64,000 nucleotides of DNA. Origin: UBA1794 sp050946375 (lineage in GTDB: Bacteria > Bacteroidota > Bacteroidia > Bacteroidales > Bacteroidaceae). Position numbers and translations under genes: made by a program. Each line of letters begins with the position of its first letter. Position 1 is the stretch's first letter. A model generated the notes under the pieces. The model searched no databases. It was not told the DNA's origin and was given only the letters and a program-made list of their open reading frames with translations. This document shows positions 8,708-17,454 of the stretch, one piece after another. Location of the stretch: positions 62,001 to 126,000 of the forward strand of contig JBMNUT010000008.1 of the NCBI GenBank assembly GCA_050946375.1. The letters are read 5' to 3'.

Positions 8708-9790
8708 ATGGAGAAAGACGCCAAAATATTTGTAGCAGGGCATCGCGGGTTAGTCGGCTCTGCTATTTTGGAAAACCTGAAGCGCAAAGGCTATACAAAC
8801 TTTGTGTTACGCACACATGCCGAGCTTGATTTGTGCGACCAACCGGCAGTTTCCAGTTTTTTCGACGCAGAAAAGCCGGAATACGTCTTCTTAGCTGCCG
8901 CTTACGTAGGCGGAATCGTGGCAAACAGCCTGTATCGTGCCGATTTCATCTATCGCAATCTGCAAATACAGAATAACGTTATCTACAACTCATGGCGCAC
9001 CGGAGTAAAAAAGCTCCTCTTTTTGGGCAGTACGTGCATCTATCCGCGCGAAGCGCCCCAACCTATGCCCGAAAGTTGCCTGCTCACGTCTCCTTTGGAG
9101 TACACGAACGAGCCGTATGCACTGGCGAAAATTGCCGGACTGAAGATGTGCGAGAGCTTTAACCTGCAGTACGGGACCAATTATATTGCAGTAATGCCTA
9201 CCAATCTCTATGGCCCCAACGATAATTTCGACCTGGAACGCAGCCACGTATTACCCGCTTTGATTCGAAAGATGCACTTGGGACAATGCCTGCTTGCCGA
9301 TAATTGGGAAGCAATCCGCAAGGATTTTACCCGATATCCGGTGGAGGGTGTCGACGGGAATGCGCCTGAAAACGAGATTTCCGCCAAGTTGAATAAATAC
9401 GGCATACGTAGGGAAAACGGCGAAGTCAGTGTAGAAATTTGGGGAACAGGCACTCCCTTGCGCGAATTCTTATGGAGCGAAGACATGGCTGACGCCTGCG
9501 TTTTTGTTATGGAGCATGTTGATTTCAAAGACCTGCACGGAGAAGAAAAAGAAATCCGCAACTGCCATATCAATATCGGTACGGGCAAAGAACTCACCAT
9601 ACGCGAGCTGGCACAGTTAGTAGCCAAGACCGTAGGATTCAAAGGGGCAATCGTCTTCAACGCATCCAAACCCGATGGCACAATGCGGAAGCTGACCGAT
9701 CCGTCCAAACTGCATGCCCTTGGCTGGAAACACCGGATAGAACTGGAAGACGGGGTTAAACTTTTATACGATTGGTACTTGAAGAAATAA
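8708..9790 (+). CDS. fcl: GDP-L-fucose synthase
   Basis: Epimerase-reductase that converts the Gmd product to GDP-L-fucose using NADPH. The Rossmann motif AGHRGLVGSAI is at the N-terminus; the typical LAAAYVGGIVANSLYRADF, FLGSTCIYPREAPQPMPES and EPYALAKIAGLKMCE (catalytic Y and K) follow. Length 360, matching bacterial GER1/WcaG proteins. Ends at a strong terminator at 9855-9902. Confidence 0.95.
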   Translation: MEKDAKIFVAGHRGLVGSAILENLKRKGYTNFVLRTHAELDLCDQPAVSSFFDAEKPEYVFLAAAYVGGIVANSLYRADFIYRNLQIQNNVIYNSWRTGVKKLLFLGSTCIYPREAPQPMPESCLLTSPLEYTNEPYALAKIAGLKMCESFNLQYGTNYIAVMPTNLYGPNDNFDLERSHVLPALIRKMHLGQCLLADNWEAIRKDFTRYPVEGVDGNAPENEISAKLNKYGIRRENGEVSVEIWGTGTPLREFLWSEDMADACVFVMEHVDFKDLHGEEKEIRNCHINIGTGKELTIRELAQLVAKTVGFKGAIVFNASKPDGTMRKLTDPSKLHALGWKHRIELEDGVKLLYDWYLKK

Positions 9791-9854
9791 AAATCCCCAC
9801 CGGGACATAAGGCCCGACCCCATTCAACAAGATAAAAAACTCCGAGTAAGTTTT

Positions 9855-9902
9855 AGAAATACGCCCCAAAAGTCCAACGCAAGACTTTTGGGGCGTATTT
9901 CT
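9855..9902 (+). terminator. Terminator after gmd-fcl
   Basis: A perfect 19-bp stem (9855-9873 with 9884-9902) and a 10-nt loop are followed by TTT. It may also serve the convergent smr operon. Confidence 0.85.
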
Positions 9903-10021
9903 TTAAGACCCGTGCTTTCTGAGAAATATAGCTGCCTCGCGATTTTGAAGAACAGGGGTAAAAAGTACCAAAGTGTCTACCTTAGTCTGCACTGTCCCCT
10001 GCCCTTCTCGCTCTGTTGCTC

Positions 10022-11110
10022 TTAGTGGATGATTACAAGAGTAGCTCCAAATCCGTATTCCTGAAAGGAGGCGTCCTGCGCCTGGCAGGTCTTGTAGTTG
10101 TGACGCAGTTCGTCAAGTATGCGGCGACGCAATACACCGTCGCCTTTCCCATGGATGAATACGATTTTCTGCCCTTTCTTTCCCTTGTATTGCTCCATCG
10201 TGTTACGAAAGACGCTTAGCTGGTATTCGAGCATGTCTTTAGGTTGCATGCCCTGAGTGGTGTCGAGCAGCTGGTTAATGTGAAGGTCGATTTCCACAAG
10301 GTCTTTCCCCGCGCCTTTTTTGCCTTTCTCTGCATGGGACGAAACGGGCTTCGCGGGCTGTACATCGGCACGGCGTTTTTCACTGAGGGCTTGCTGCAAG
10401 GCCTGGGCGTCTACGTAGACTTGTCGTGCGGGAGTATCGTCGCGCACGATGGGATAAAGCAGAGCGGGCTCTTCGAAGTAGTCCGTAGGCTGGAAAGTGT
10501 GGAGCTTATAGAACTTAACGGTATCGATGCGAAGCTCGACTTGCACGGCGGGCTTCAGCAGGAAAGGCTTGTCGGGCTTGTAAGCTACGAGCTGCAAGGC
10601 TACGTGCTCCAGCTGATTAAGGTCGGACTTGTCGAACTCTTCGAGAAGGATTTTGGTGTTCGGCTCGGCGAGTCCGTGGTAACGGGTTTGCCAAGCATGG
10701 CCTTCGGCGCTCAGGTAGCAGAAGAAAAGAGTATAATTGCTGTCGTTCACGAGATAGGCTTCGAAGGGAGTCTCCGTCATGCGTCGCGAGTCAAGGGGAA
10801 CAAAGGCGAGGTAAACATTAAGCACATTCCCGCCTTTTCGTTCTTGCGCTTTGGGAGTGAAAGACGGCTGGGGCTCTTCTTCGCTCTTCGTCTCTGTCCG
10901 ATGGACCGCTGCAGGAGCAGGCTTATTGGTGCGGGGAGAGGGATGAGGCGAATTGTTTTCGTCTGTTTCGATGACTACGCATTCCCGTTTCAAAATGGGT
11001 ATTTCGAATCCGTCGGCGTCTTCTACGGCGACCATGTCTTTGCTGAGGAATCGGGTTATTTTTCCGCCTCCTACTTCGTTGAGGAAGCGTACGGTATCTC
11101 CTATTTTCAT
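10022..11110 (-). CDS. DUF2027 and Smr-domain protein
   Basis: A 362-residue protein starting at MKIGDTVRFLNEVGGG. A DUF2027 domain comes first. A Pro-rich stretch near residues 55-95 separates it from a central beta-rich part. The C-terminal Smr domain has the motifs VEIDLHINQLLD and IVFIHGKGDGVLRRRI (the HGKG core). Smr domains nick or bind nucleic acids in MutS2-type proteins; this family lacks the MutS ATPase. The frame extends 24 codons upstream, but the DUF2027 start fits ATG 11110. Last gene of porQ-cmk-ispH-smr. Confidence 0.82.
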   Translation of the reverse strand: MKIGDTVRFLNEVGGGKITRFLSKDMVAVEDADGFEIPILKRECVVIETDENNSPHPSPRTNKPAPAAVHRTETKSEEEPQPSFTPKAQERKGGNVLNVYLAFVPLDSRRMTETPFEAYLVNDSNYTLFFCYLSAEGHAWQTRYHGLAEPNTKILLEEFDKSDLNQLEHVALQLVAYKPDKPFLLKPAVQVELRIDTVKFYKLHTFQPTDYFEEPALLYPIVRDDTPARQVYVDAQALQQALSEKRRADVQPAKPVSSHAEKGKKGAGKDLVEIDLHINQLLDTTQGMQPKDMLEYQLSVFRNTMEQYKGKKGQKIVFIHGKGDGVLRRRILDELRHNYKTCQAQDASFQEYGFGATLVIIH

Positions 11111-11150
11111 TGTGGTGCGATTATTTGTAGATGTGTGTATATATGTCTTT

Positions 11151-12020
11151 TTACTCGTGGAGGATGGATTGAATGTGGGCACGTATTTCTTCCATCAGCC
11201 ATTTGGGCGTGGAAGTGGCACCGCATACTCCAATGGAACGGGCTCCTTGAAGCTGGTGAGGGGAGATTTCGTCGACGCTGTCGATGAGGTACGACCGGGG
11301 ATTCACTTGCTGGCATTCGTGGAAAAGGACTTTGCCGTTGGAACTTTTCTTGCCGCTGACGAAAAATATGAGGTCGTGTGAAGAAGCAAAACGGCGTATG
11401 CTCTCGATGCGGTGCGATACCTGGCGGCAAATAGTATTGTAGGCACGGAAGTGTGCGCCGGGGGCCATGTGCTGCTGAATGTAGTGCTCGATTTCCTGAA
11501 ATTCGGGCACGGATTTGGTGGTTTGCGAGTAGAGTACTATGTCACGTGTGAAGTCGAGTTTTTTGGCTTCCTCGAGACTTTCGATGACGATGGCTTCACC
11601 GTTTGTCTGACCTACGAGCCCCAAGACTTCAGCATGCCCGTTTTTTCCGAAAATAACGATTTGCCTCGAAGAACCGATGTGCGACTCGTATTCGGCTTTG
11701 ATTCTTTTCTGAAGTTGAAGCACTACGGGACATGTGGCGTCGATGATTTCCAAACCGTTCTCTTGTGCCAGGCGGTAAGTGGAAGGAGGTTCGCCGTGGG
11801 CGCGCAACAGGACTTTGGTGTCGTGCAGGGTGGCCAGCTGCTGGTGGTCGATGGTCTTCAGACCCAAGGAACTGAGGCGCTCGACTTCCCGGCTGTTGTG
11901 CACGATGTCGCCCAGGCAATAGAGTGTTTTTCCGGAGCTCAGCTCTTCTTCGGCTTTGCGGATGGCAGTGACGACGCCGAAGCAGAAGCCGGAACTTTCG
12001 TCGATTTCTATCTGTACCAT
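11151..12020 (-). CDS. ispH: 4-hydroxy-3-methylbut-2-enyl diphosphate reductase
   Basis: Last step of the MEP isoprenoid pathway, an Fe-S enzyme making IPP and DMAPP. The three cluster cysteines are visible: GFCFGV (Cys13), DATCPVV and NTICRQV. VLLRAHGEPPS is the active-site HGE motif. Length 289 is normal. It lies between cmk and smr; the polyprenyl synthase that would use its product is divergent from porQ about 1.9 kb away. Confidence 0.96.
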   Translation of the reverse strand: MVQIEIDESSGFCFGVVTAIRKAEEELSSGKTLYCLGDIVHNSREVERLSSLGLKTIDHQQLATLHDTKVLLRAHGEPPSTYRLAQENGLEIIDATCPVVLQLQKRIKAEYESHIGSSRQIVIFGKNGHAEVLGLVGQTNGEAIVIESLEEAKKLDFTRDIVLYSQTTKSVPEFQEIEHYIQQHMAPGAHFRAYNTICRQVSHRIESIRRFASSHDLIFFVSGKKSSNGKVLFHECQQVNPRSYLIDSVDEISPHQLQGARSIGVCGATSTPKWLMEEIRAHIQSILHE

Positions 12021-12038
12021 TGTTTATATAAGGTTGGG

Positions 12039-12067
12039 AAGAACCGTTGCGTAGAGGAACGGTTCTT
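12039..12067 (-). other. Hairpin between cmk and ispH
   Basis: A perfect 10-bp stem (12039-12048 with 12058-12067) with a 9-nt loop lies in the 54-nt gap. There is no U tract on the transcribed strand, so it is more likely an RNA stability or processing element than a terminator. Confidence 0.35.
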
Positions 12068-12074
12068 CGACCGA

Positions 12075-12776
12075 TTAACTCAATTTCTTAATCGTTTCGT
12101 GAAACCGTTCCAAGAGCCATTTTTCCTGCTCGGCAATGCTCATCTCACTGTTGTCGAGCAAGAGGGCATCGGGTGCTTTCCGCAGGGGCGATATGGCCCG
12201 GTGGGTGTCCATGTAGTCGCGTTCCTGTACGTTTTTCAGGATTTCTTCGTAACTGGCCGGCTGACCTTTGGCCTGCAGTTCGTCGTAACGGCGACGAGCA
12301 CGGATTTCGGGCGAGGCAGTCACGAATATTTTCAGCTCTGCAGTGGGAAAAACGGCCGTCCCTATGTCGCGTCCATCCATTACGATGCCGCGCTGTTTGC
12401 CCATTTGCTGCTGTTGTTGCACCATGGCTTCGCGCACGAATCCGAGCGAGGCAATGAGGCTGACGCGGGACGATACGTCGAGCATCCGGATGCGTTCTTC
12501 TACGTCGCGCCCGTTCAGCAGCGTGTGCGGCAGGCCGGTTTGCGCGTCGAGGGAAAAGGAAATATGGACTTCGGGAAGCCTGCTGCGCAGGGCTTCTTCG
12601 TCGGGTTTACCGTTGCTGAAGAGGCCTTGCTCCATGGCCCACAGAGTTACGGCGCGATACATGGCGCCGGTATCGATATAGATGTAGCCTATCTGGCGGG
12701 CCAGGCTCTTGGCCATCGTGCTCTTGCCGCACGAGGAATGTCCGTCGATTGCTACTATGATTTTTTTCTCTTGCAT
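12075..12776 (-). CDS. cmk: Cytidylate kinase
   Basis: Phosphorylates CMP/dCMP with ATP. The P-loop is at residues 11-19 (GHSSCGKST), IDTGAMYRAVTLWAM is the family nucleotide-binding motif, and VMDGRDIGTAVFP is the signature near residue 136. Length 233 is normal. Directly downstream of porQ (28-nt gap); this linkage is common in Bacteroidetes. Confidence 0.96.
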   Translation of the reverse strand: MQEKKIIVAIDGHSSCGKSTMAKSLARQIGYIYIDTGAMYRAVTLWAMEQGLFSNGKPDEEALRSRLPEVHISFSLDAQTGLPHTLLNGRDVEERIRMLDVSSRVSLIASLGFVREAMVQQQQQMGKQRGIVMDGRDIGTAVFPTAELKIFVTASPEIRARRRYDELQAKGQPASYEEILKNVQERDYMDTHRAISPLRKAPDALLLDNSEMSIAEQEKWLLERFHETIKKLS

Positions 12777-12804
12777 GTTTTTGAAAAAAGATATGGCGAT
12801 AATA

Positions 12805-13743
12805 CTAAAAAGCGTAGGCGATATTCATCAAAAGTGACCCGCCCGCTACGTGATACTTCCCATAGGCGGCATCGATTTTGACTTTCTTGATGTGGCAACC
12901 GGCACCGAAGCTCCACCCGGCACCATGGCTGGATTCTCCTACCTTCATCTCGTCTGCCTTGCGGAAGCTGTATCCTCCGGCTACATAGAAGTTGCGAATC
13001 GGGTAAATATCGGCACCCAAACTGATGTGCTTGGCAAACGACTCATCCCAATCCTGCAGTCGGGACAGAGTCAGGTGGAGCGCAATCGGAGCATGGGAAA
13101 AGCGCTTCGTGGCACCAATCATGAGGTTTACCGGCAGTTTCTCGGTCTCGTCTTCAAACGATTTGACCTCTCCGCCCAGATTGCGTGCCACGGCCGAAAA
13201 GGAAAAGTCCCACTCCGCATTGTAGTAATTCAGTGCCAGGTCGGCTGCAAGGGCTACGCTCGAATAGCTCTCATAGGAGCAGTATATGACTTTTGCCGCC
13301 ACACCACCGCTCCAATAATCGGTCAGATTGTAGGCATACATGCCCATGATGTTGAAATCCTTGGCGCGGAAAGTGCCCAAATCCTGGTCTTGCTCATCGC
13401 GACGCGAGAAGGTGCCGTAATCCAGATACTGTATGGAAGCTCCCCACGTACCGCGTTCTCCGGCAAACTGGGAATAGGCCGCGTGGAAAGAGTTGATGCC
13501 TTCCATATAATTCATGTAGCCGAGGGAGAGCGTATGGTTGCCCACACTGGAGAGCAGCGCCGGATTGTGGACGGCCAGAGTCAGGTCATCTTCTATTTTT
13601 GAGATATTGTCTCCGCCCAATGCTGCGGCATGGGCAGAGACGGGAAGGTCCAGAAAAGAGTAGCTGCGTTCGCCCGGAGCTTGCGCCCAAACGGGGCAAA
13701 TCCTGGCCAGGAGAAGCAGGCATATAAAGAGAGTAGTTCTCAT
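12805..13743 (-). CDS. porQ: Type IX secretion system protein PorQ
   Basis: Outer-membrane beta-barrel protein of the T9SS; PorQ takes part in C-terminal signal processing and attachment with PorU/V/Z. The start is placed at MRTTLFICLLLLARICPVWA, a clean Sec signal peptide (312 residues); the frame is open 40 codons upstream without support. Family traits are YSFLDLPVSAHAAALGGDNIS, HNPALLSSVGNHTLSLGYMNYMEGI and a C-terminus ending in aromatic F. Its presence fits the T9SS-type tail on the protein at 40370-43162. Confidence 0.88.
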   Translation of the reverse strand: MRTTLFICLLLLARICPVWAQAPGERSYSFLDLPVSAHAAALGGDNISKIEDDLTLAVHNPALLSSVGNHTLSLGYMNYMEGINSFHAAYSQFAGERGTWGASIQYLDYGTFSRRDEQDQDLGTFRAKDFNIMGMYAYNLTDYWSGGVAAKVIYCSYESYSSVALAADLALNYYNAEWDFSFSAVARNLGGEVKSFEDETEKLPVNLMIGATKRFSHAPIALHLTLSRLQDWDESFAKHISLGADIYPIRNFYVAGGYSFRKADEMKVGESSHGAGWSFGAGCHIKKVKIDAAYGKYHVAGGSLLMNIAYAF

Positions 13744-13846
13744 CGTTGCATAATTACACTTGAACATAAAACGTGAAAAAGGGCATTTTCGGATATAAGC
13801 CAGTCTAAAAAAAACTAAATAGCGGGGTTTACGGTCGATTAAATAG

Positions 13847-13854
13847 TAATTTTG
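13847..13854 (+). promoter_or_regulatory. -7 box for the polyprenyl synthase-tatD transcript
   Basis: TAATTTTG at 13847-13854, 36 nt before the start codon at 13891. No clear -33 TTTG. Confidence 0.5.
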
Positions 13855-13890
13855 ACCCCACAATGTTTAACGATATCAGGAAACTACACT

Positions 13891-14865
13891 ATGGAAACAA
13901 CAGAAGTCCTTACAGAACGGTTGAATAATTACATTGCTTCGCTGGACTATCCTAAGGCTCCGCAGGGCCTGTATGAGCCGATTTCGTATGTTTTGGGAAT
14001 GGGCGGAAAGCGCATACGCCCCTTGCTGATGCTGATGAGTGCCAATCTGTGGAAAGAAGACGTTGACGGATTGCTGCCTGCCGCTGCCGGACTTGAGATT
14101 TACCACAACTTCACGCTCCTGCACGACGACCTCATGGACAAGGCCGACCGCCGCAGAGGTATGCTTACAGTGCACAAGAAATGGAATGACAACACGGCCA
14201 TCCTCTCGGGAGACGCCATGCTGATTCTGTCGTACCACTACTTCATGCAGGTAAGAAGCGAGTACAGCCAGGCTATGCTCCGTACTTTCTCACAAGCTGC
14301 CCTGGAAGTTTGCGAAGGTCAGCAAATGGATATGGACTTCGAAACGCTGAATAACGTCACGGAAGCCGAATACCTGCAAATGATACGGCTGAAGACTTCC
14401 GTACTGCTGGCCGCAGCCTTGCGCATAGGCGCGGAATACAGTGGCGCGGAAGAAGAAGACGCCCAACTGATGTACGACTTCGGCGTACACATCGGACTGG
14501 CGTTCCAGCTTCAGGATGACTACCTCGATGTATATGGAAATCCGGAAACGTTCGGAAAGAAAATCGGAGGTGACATATTGTGCAACAAGAAGACTTGGAT
14601 GCTTATCAAGTGCCTGGAACTGGCCGACGAGGAGAGCCGGTTGCAACTGCGCGGATGGCTGAACCGCATCGACTTCCTGGCCGAAGAAAAAATAGCTGCC
14701 GTGACGGCCATCTACGATGCCACCCACATCGGGGAACTGGCCCAAGAAAAGATTAACGACTACTATCGAATGGGCATCGAAAGCCTGCGCAAAGTATCCC
14801 TTCCGGAAGACCGCAAGGTGGAACTGTATGCAATAGCCGAAAAGATGCTCAATCGAGAAAGATAA
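13891..14865 (+). CDS. Polyprenyl diphosphate synthase (trans-type)
   Basis: Head-to-tail condensation of IPP onto allylic diphosphates to make FPP, GGPP or longer chains. Both Asp-rich motifs are present: HDDLMDKADRRRG (first, DDxxD) and LQDDYLDVYG (second). The IPP-binding GGKRIRP lies near residue 36. The residues before the first DDxxD (LEIYHNFTLLHDDL) point to a C15-C20 product by analogy, but chain length cannot be fixed from sequence alone. Start at ATG 13891 (324 residues). Transcribed with tatD, 22 nt downstream. Confidence 0.9.
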   Translation: METTEVLTERLNNYIASLDYPKAPQGLYEPISYVLGMGGKRIRPLLMLMSANLWKEDVDGLLPAAAGLEIYHNFTLLHDDLMDKADRRRGMLTVHKKWNDNTAILSGDAMLILSYHYFMQVRSEYSQAMLRTFSQAALEVCEGQQMDMDFETLNNVTEAEYLQMIRLKTSVLLAAALRIGAEYSGAEEEDAQLMYDFGVHIGLAFQLQDDYLDVYGNPETFGKKIGGDILCNKKTWMLIKCLELADEESRLQLRGWLNRIDFLAEEKIAAVTAIYDATHIGELAQEKINDYYRMGIESLRKVSLPEDRKVELYAIAEKMLNRER

Positions 14866-14887
14866 GAACCTTCATAGCACTTGTTTT

Positions 14888-15781
14888 ATGCCCACAGGCA
14901 TTGTTGGACAAACGGAACCGGAGTGGATCGATACTCATTCCCATTTGTTCCTTGAAGAATTTGATGAAGATCGGGATGAGGCTGTGTCACGCGCTCAAGC
15001 TGCGGGCATAGCCCATCTCTATTTACCCAATATCGACTCCGCTTCTTTACCCCGTTTGCTCGATATGGTAAGGCGCTATCCCGAATATGTCTCTCCCCTG
15101 ATCGGGCTGCACCCCACTTCCGTTGCCGCAAACTATCGGGAAGAACTGGATTTCCTATATGCCCAGCTCCAGAAGACTAATCGGAAGACTGAAAATGCGG
15201 AATCCGATTGCCTGGTTCCTTATGTCGGCATCGGCGAAATTGGAATGGACCTTTATTGGGACGATTCATATAAAAAGGAACAGGAAGAAGTCTTTCGCGA
15301 ACAGCTCTGCTGGGCGAAGGAATTTTCGTTGCCGGTATGCATCCACTGCAGGAAGGCTTTTCCCGAAACGTTTGAAATCGTTTCGCAAGAAATGGATGGC
15401 GAGAAACTGCAAGGCATTTTCCATTGTTTCGAGGGAACAGAAGAGGAAGCCCGAAAAGTATTGTCACTTCCCAATTTCTATTTGGGAATCGGCGGGGTTG
15501 TGACTTACAAGAAAAGCAACCTCCCGCATATCCTGAAGGAATACGTACCCTTGGAGCGTATCGTATTGGAGACCGATTGCCCCTATCTTGCCCCCGTTCC
15601 TAAGCGCGGCAAGCGTAACGAAAGCAGTTATCTGGTATATACCGCCCGGAAGATAGCAGAGATTTATGGCATTTCCCCCTCTCAAGTTGCAGAAACGACT
15701 ACGCGTAATGCCCAGCGTCTCATGCAAAAACAGGACGACTGCAACTCTTTTGCAACAAAAAACGGGGAGAATATTTGCTAA
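14888..15781 (+). CDS. tatD: TatD-family metal-dependent hydrolase/DNase
   Basis: Amidohydrolase-fold nuclease. Metal ligands are visible in order: the N-terminal DTHSHL, GEIGMDLYW (Glu), VCIHCRKA, IFHCFEG and ETDCPYLAP (Asp). TatD proteins are 3'-5' exonucleases or DNA repair enzymes; the Bacteroidetes members are not well studied. Length 297 is slightly above the usual 255-265 because of a few extra residues at each end. Follows the polyprenyl synthase gene. Confidence 0.9.
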   Translation: MPTGIVGQTEPEWIDTHSHLFLEEFDEDRDEAVSRAQAAGIAHLYLPNIDSASLPRLLDMVRRYPEYVSPLIGLHPTSVAANYREELDFLYAQLQKTNRKTENAESDCLVPYVGIGEIGMDLYWDDSYKKEQEEVFREQLCWAKEFSLPVCIHCRKAFPETFEIVSQEMDGEKLQGIFHCFEGTEEEARKVLSLPNFYLGIGGVVTYKKSNLPHILKEYVPLERIVLETDCPYLAPVPKRGKRNESSYLVYTARKIAEIYGISPSQVAETTTRNAQRLMQKQDDCNSFATKNGENIC

Positions 15782-15804
15782 TTCACGGGAAAGCGCTACC
15801 TTTG
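15774..15804 (+). promoter_or_regulatory. Promoter of tRNA-Ser
   Basis: TTTG at 15774-15777, a 19-nt spacer and TACCTTTG at 15797-15804. The tRNA starts 16 nt later. The -33 box overlaps the end of tatD. Confidence 0.8.
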
Positions 15805-15819
15805 CACCGCAATTCAACA

Positions 15820-15907
15820 GGAGAGGTGCTCGAGTGGTTGAAGAGGCACGCCTGGAAAGCGTGTATACCCCTAAAGGGTATCGTAGGTTCGAATCCTATT
15901 CTCTCCG
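15820..15907 (+). tRNA. tRNA-Ser(GGA)
   Basis: 88 nt with a long variable arm. The acceptor stem is GGAGAGG with TCTCTCC, the anticodon loop reads CTGGAAA with anticodon GGA, and the T arm has GGTTCGAATCC. Discriminator G; the CCA is not encoded. Confidence 0.95.
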
Positions 15908-15983
15908 CAATTTCTTTCTCACATTTTTCTGTTTCTACTGCATAGAGGAAGGAAGAGTCTTTCATAAAAACAATGATTACAAT

Positions 15984-16056
15984 GCGGCAATAGCTCAGTT
16001 GGTAGAGCACTAGCTTCCCAAGCTGGGGGTCGCGAGTTCGAGCCTCGTTTGCCGCT
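15984..16056 (+). tRNA. tRNA-Gly(CCC)
   Basis: 73 nt; acceptor GCGGCAA with TTGCCGC, anticodon loop TTCCCAA giving CCC, T arm GAGTTCGAGCCTC, discriminator T. Its 3' side is followed by a terminator and a gene-poor stretch that may be an old integration site. Confidence 0.93.
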
Positions 16057-16071
16057 CTGGTTGAAAATTAG

Positions 16072-16102
16072 GGAGTTGTCTTATGTGGATAGCTCCTTTT
16101 TT
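16072..16102 (+). terminator. Terminator after the tRNA-Ser/tRNA-Gly unit
   Basis: A 9-bp stem with G-U pairs (16072-16080 with 16088-16096) is followed by six T. Confidence 0.7.
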
Positions 16103-16503
16103 CGTGCCAACTTTTGTTAAACAAGGCACTTTTGGGGGGCTTTTTGCCCCTTTTGGAGTACCTTTTGGTGCAAATCTGGTGCAAATTATTGGAGCTTATG
16201 ATGCACGTTAAGTCATAAATCGATAGGCATCGTGCAAAAAGGGCCGGACGTTTTTCCCAAAAGCCTATCCACTATTTTCCAATTCTGCCTGGGGAGTTGA
16301 ACCAATACCCCTACCCGATAATTCCACACCCTACCCTCAAAAAAACGACGGCATTTCCACTGTAAAATCAATCCAAAAGTGTTTATAAATAAGAATAGTT
16401 AGTAAAAAAGAGACAAAACTTGTCAGAAAAGAAAATATGTGCCATCGTTTTTCACAATGAGATGCGTAAATTTGCATCCTAATAATCAACATAACCCCAA
16501 AAT
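16103..16503. other. Gene-poor stretch downstream of tRNA-Gly with short repeats
   Basis: No convincing gene in 400 bp. It holds a direct repeat TGGTGCAAAT at 16166-16175 and 16177-16186, an inverted TGCACG/CGTGCA pair near 16203-16239 and runs of T and G. The position, right behind a tRNA 3' end, fits a decayed integration site of a mobile element, but no integrase remnant could be read. It also holds whatever promoter serves the WYL gene at 16504. Confidence 0.3.
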
Positions 16504-17454
16504 ATGGCTTCCAATCTTTTAGGACGATACGTATGGCTCGTGGATATTCTGCGGAGATACAAACGACTGACCTTTCAGGAAATCAATGAACTGTGGCTGG
16601 ACAGCGGTTTAAATTATGGCGAAGAACTTCCTTTACGCACTTTTCATAACCATCGAAAGGCTATTGAAGAAATCTTTGACATCTATATCGACTGCGACAA
16701 AAAGGACGGTTATCGGTATTATATTGTCAATCCCAAGCAGTTAGAAGGCGACAATTTCCGCAGTTGGCTGGTAAGTTCTTATGCAACGTTGAACCAGGTT
16801 TTAGCCGACCGGAAGCTGGAAAATAGAATTCTGTTTGAGAATATCCCCTCCGGGCAGATTTGGTTGACCACCATAAGCGACGCCATGCGGCACAACTGGA
16901 CACTCCGTATTACATATCAAGGCTTCGGAAAATCCGAACCCACGACTTTCGAAATAGAGCCCTATTGCCTGAAAGTCGTGAAACGCCGCTGGTATGTCGT
17001 AGGACGAAGCCCTTATTATTCAGAGAAGAATGCCGCTACGGGCAGTCAGATAAAAGAAATATTGGTTTATGCACTCGATCGGATTCTGGATCTCCAAGAG
17101 ACTCAAAAATCTTTTGTCATGAAAGAGGATTTCGATGCAGACCTTTATTTTAAAGGATGCTGCGGGGTAATAACTTCCGATGAGCCCTCTCAGACAATAG
17201 TGCTTCAGGCTTACGGTGAGTTCGTAAACTATCTGCGTACCCTACCCTTGCATGATTCCCAAACGGAGCTGAGCTGCGACGATCAATCGGCACTGTTCGA
17301 ATACCACATAAAGCCAACTTTCGATTTTTACCAATGGCTCTTGGCCCAAGGCGATCAGGTGAAGGTATTGAAACCGCAATCGGTTCGCGACGTCATGCAC
17401 AGCTATGCGAAAACGTTGTTAGAGTATTACGAAGACACGGAGGAGATGGCGTGA
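16504..17454 (+). CDS. WYL-domain transcriptional regulator
   Basis: A 316-residue protein. The N-terminal winged-helix part (YVWLVDILRRYKRLTFQEINELW) is followed near residues 115-200 by a WYL-type ligand-sensing domain (LRITYQGFGKSEPTTFEIEPYCLKVVKRRWYVVGR; the signature reads W-Y-V). The C-terminal extension resembles WCX. WYL proteins sense nucleic acids or nucleotides and often control DNA repair or phage defence genes. Its stop codon overlaps the GTG start of a DEDDh exonuclease, so the two are translationally coupled. What it regulates is unknown. Confidence 0.85.
   Translation: MASNLLGRYVWLVDILRRYKRLTFQEINELWLDSGLNYGEELPLRTFHNHRKAIEEIFDIYIDCDKKDGYRYYIVNPKQLEGDNFRSWLVSSYATLNQVLADRKLENRILFENIPSGQIWLTTISDAMRHNWTLRITYQGFGKSEPTTFEIEPYCLKVVKRRWYVVGRSPYYSEKNAATGSQIKEILVYALDRILDLQETQKSFVMKEDFDADLYFKGCCGVITSDEPSQTIVLQAYGEFVNYLRTLPLHDSQTELSCDDQSALFEYHIKPTFDFYQWLLAQGDQVKVLKPQSVRDVMHSYAKTLLEYYEDTEEMA

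Noticed and set aside
11412..12881. Open frame of about 490 codons on + opposite ispH and cmk
   Set aside because: Both - strand genes are complete and conserved; no recognisable domain on +.
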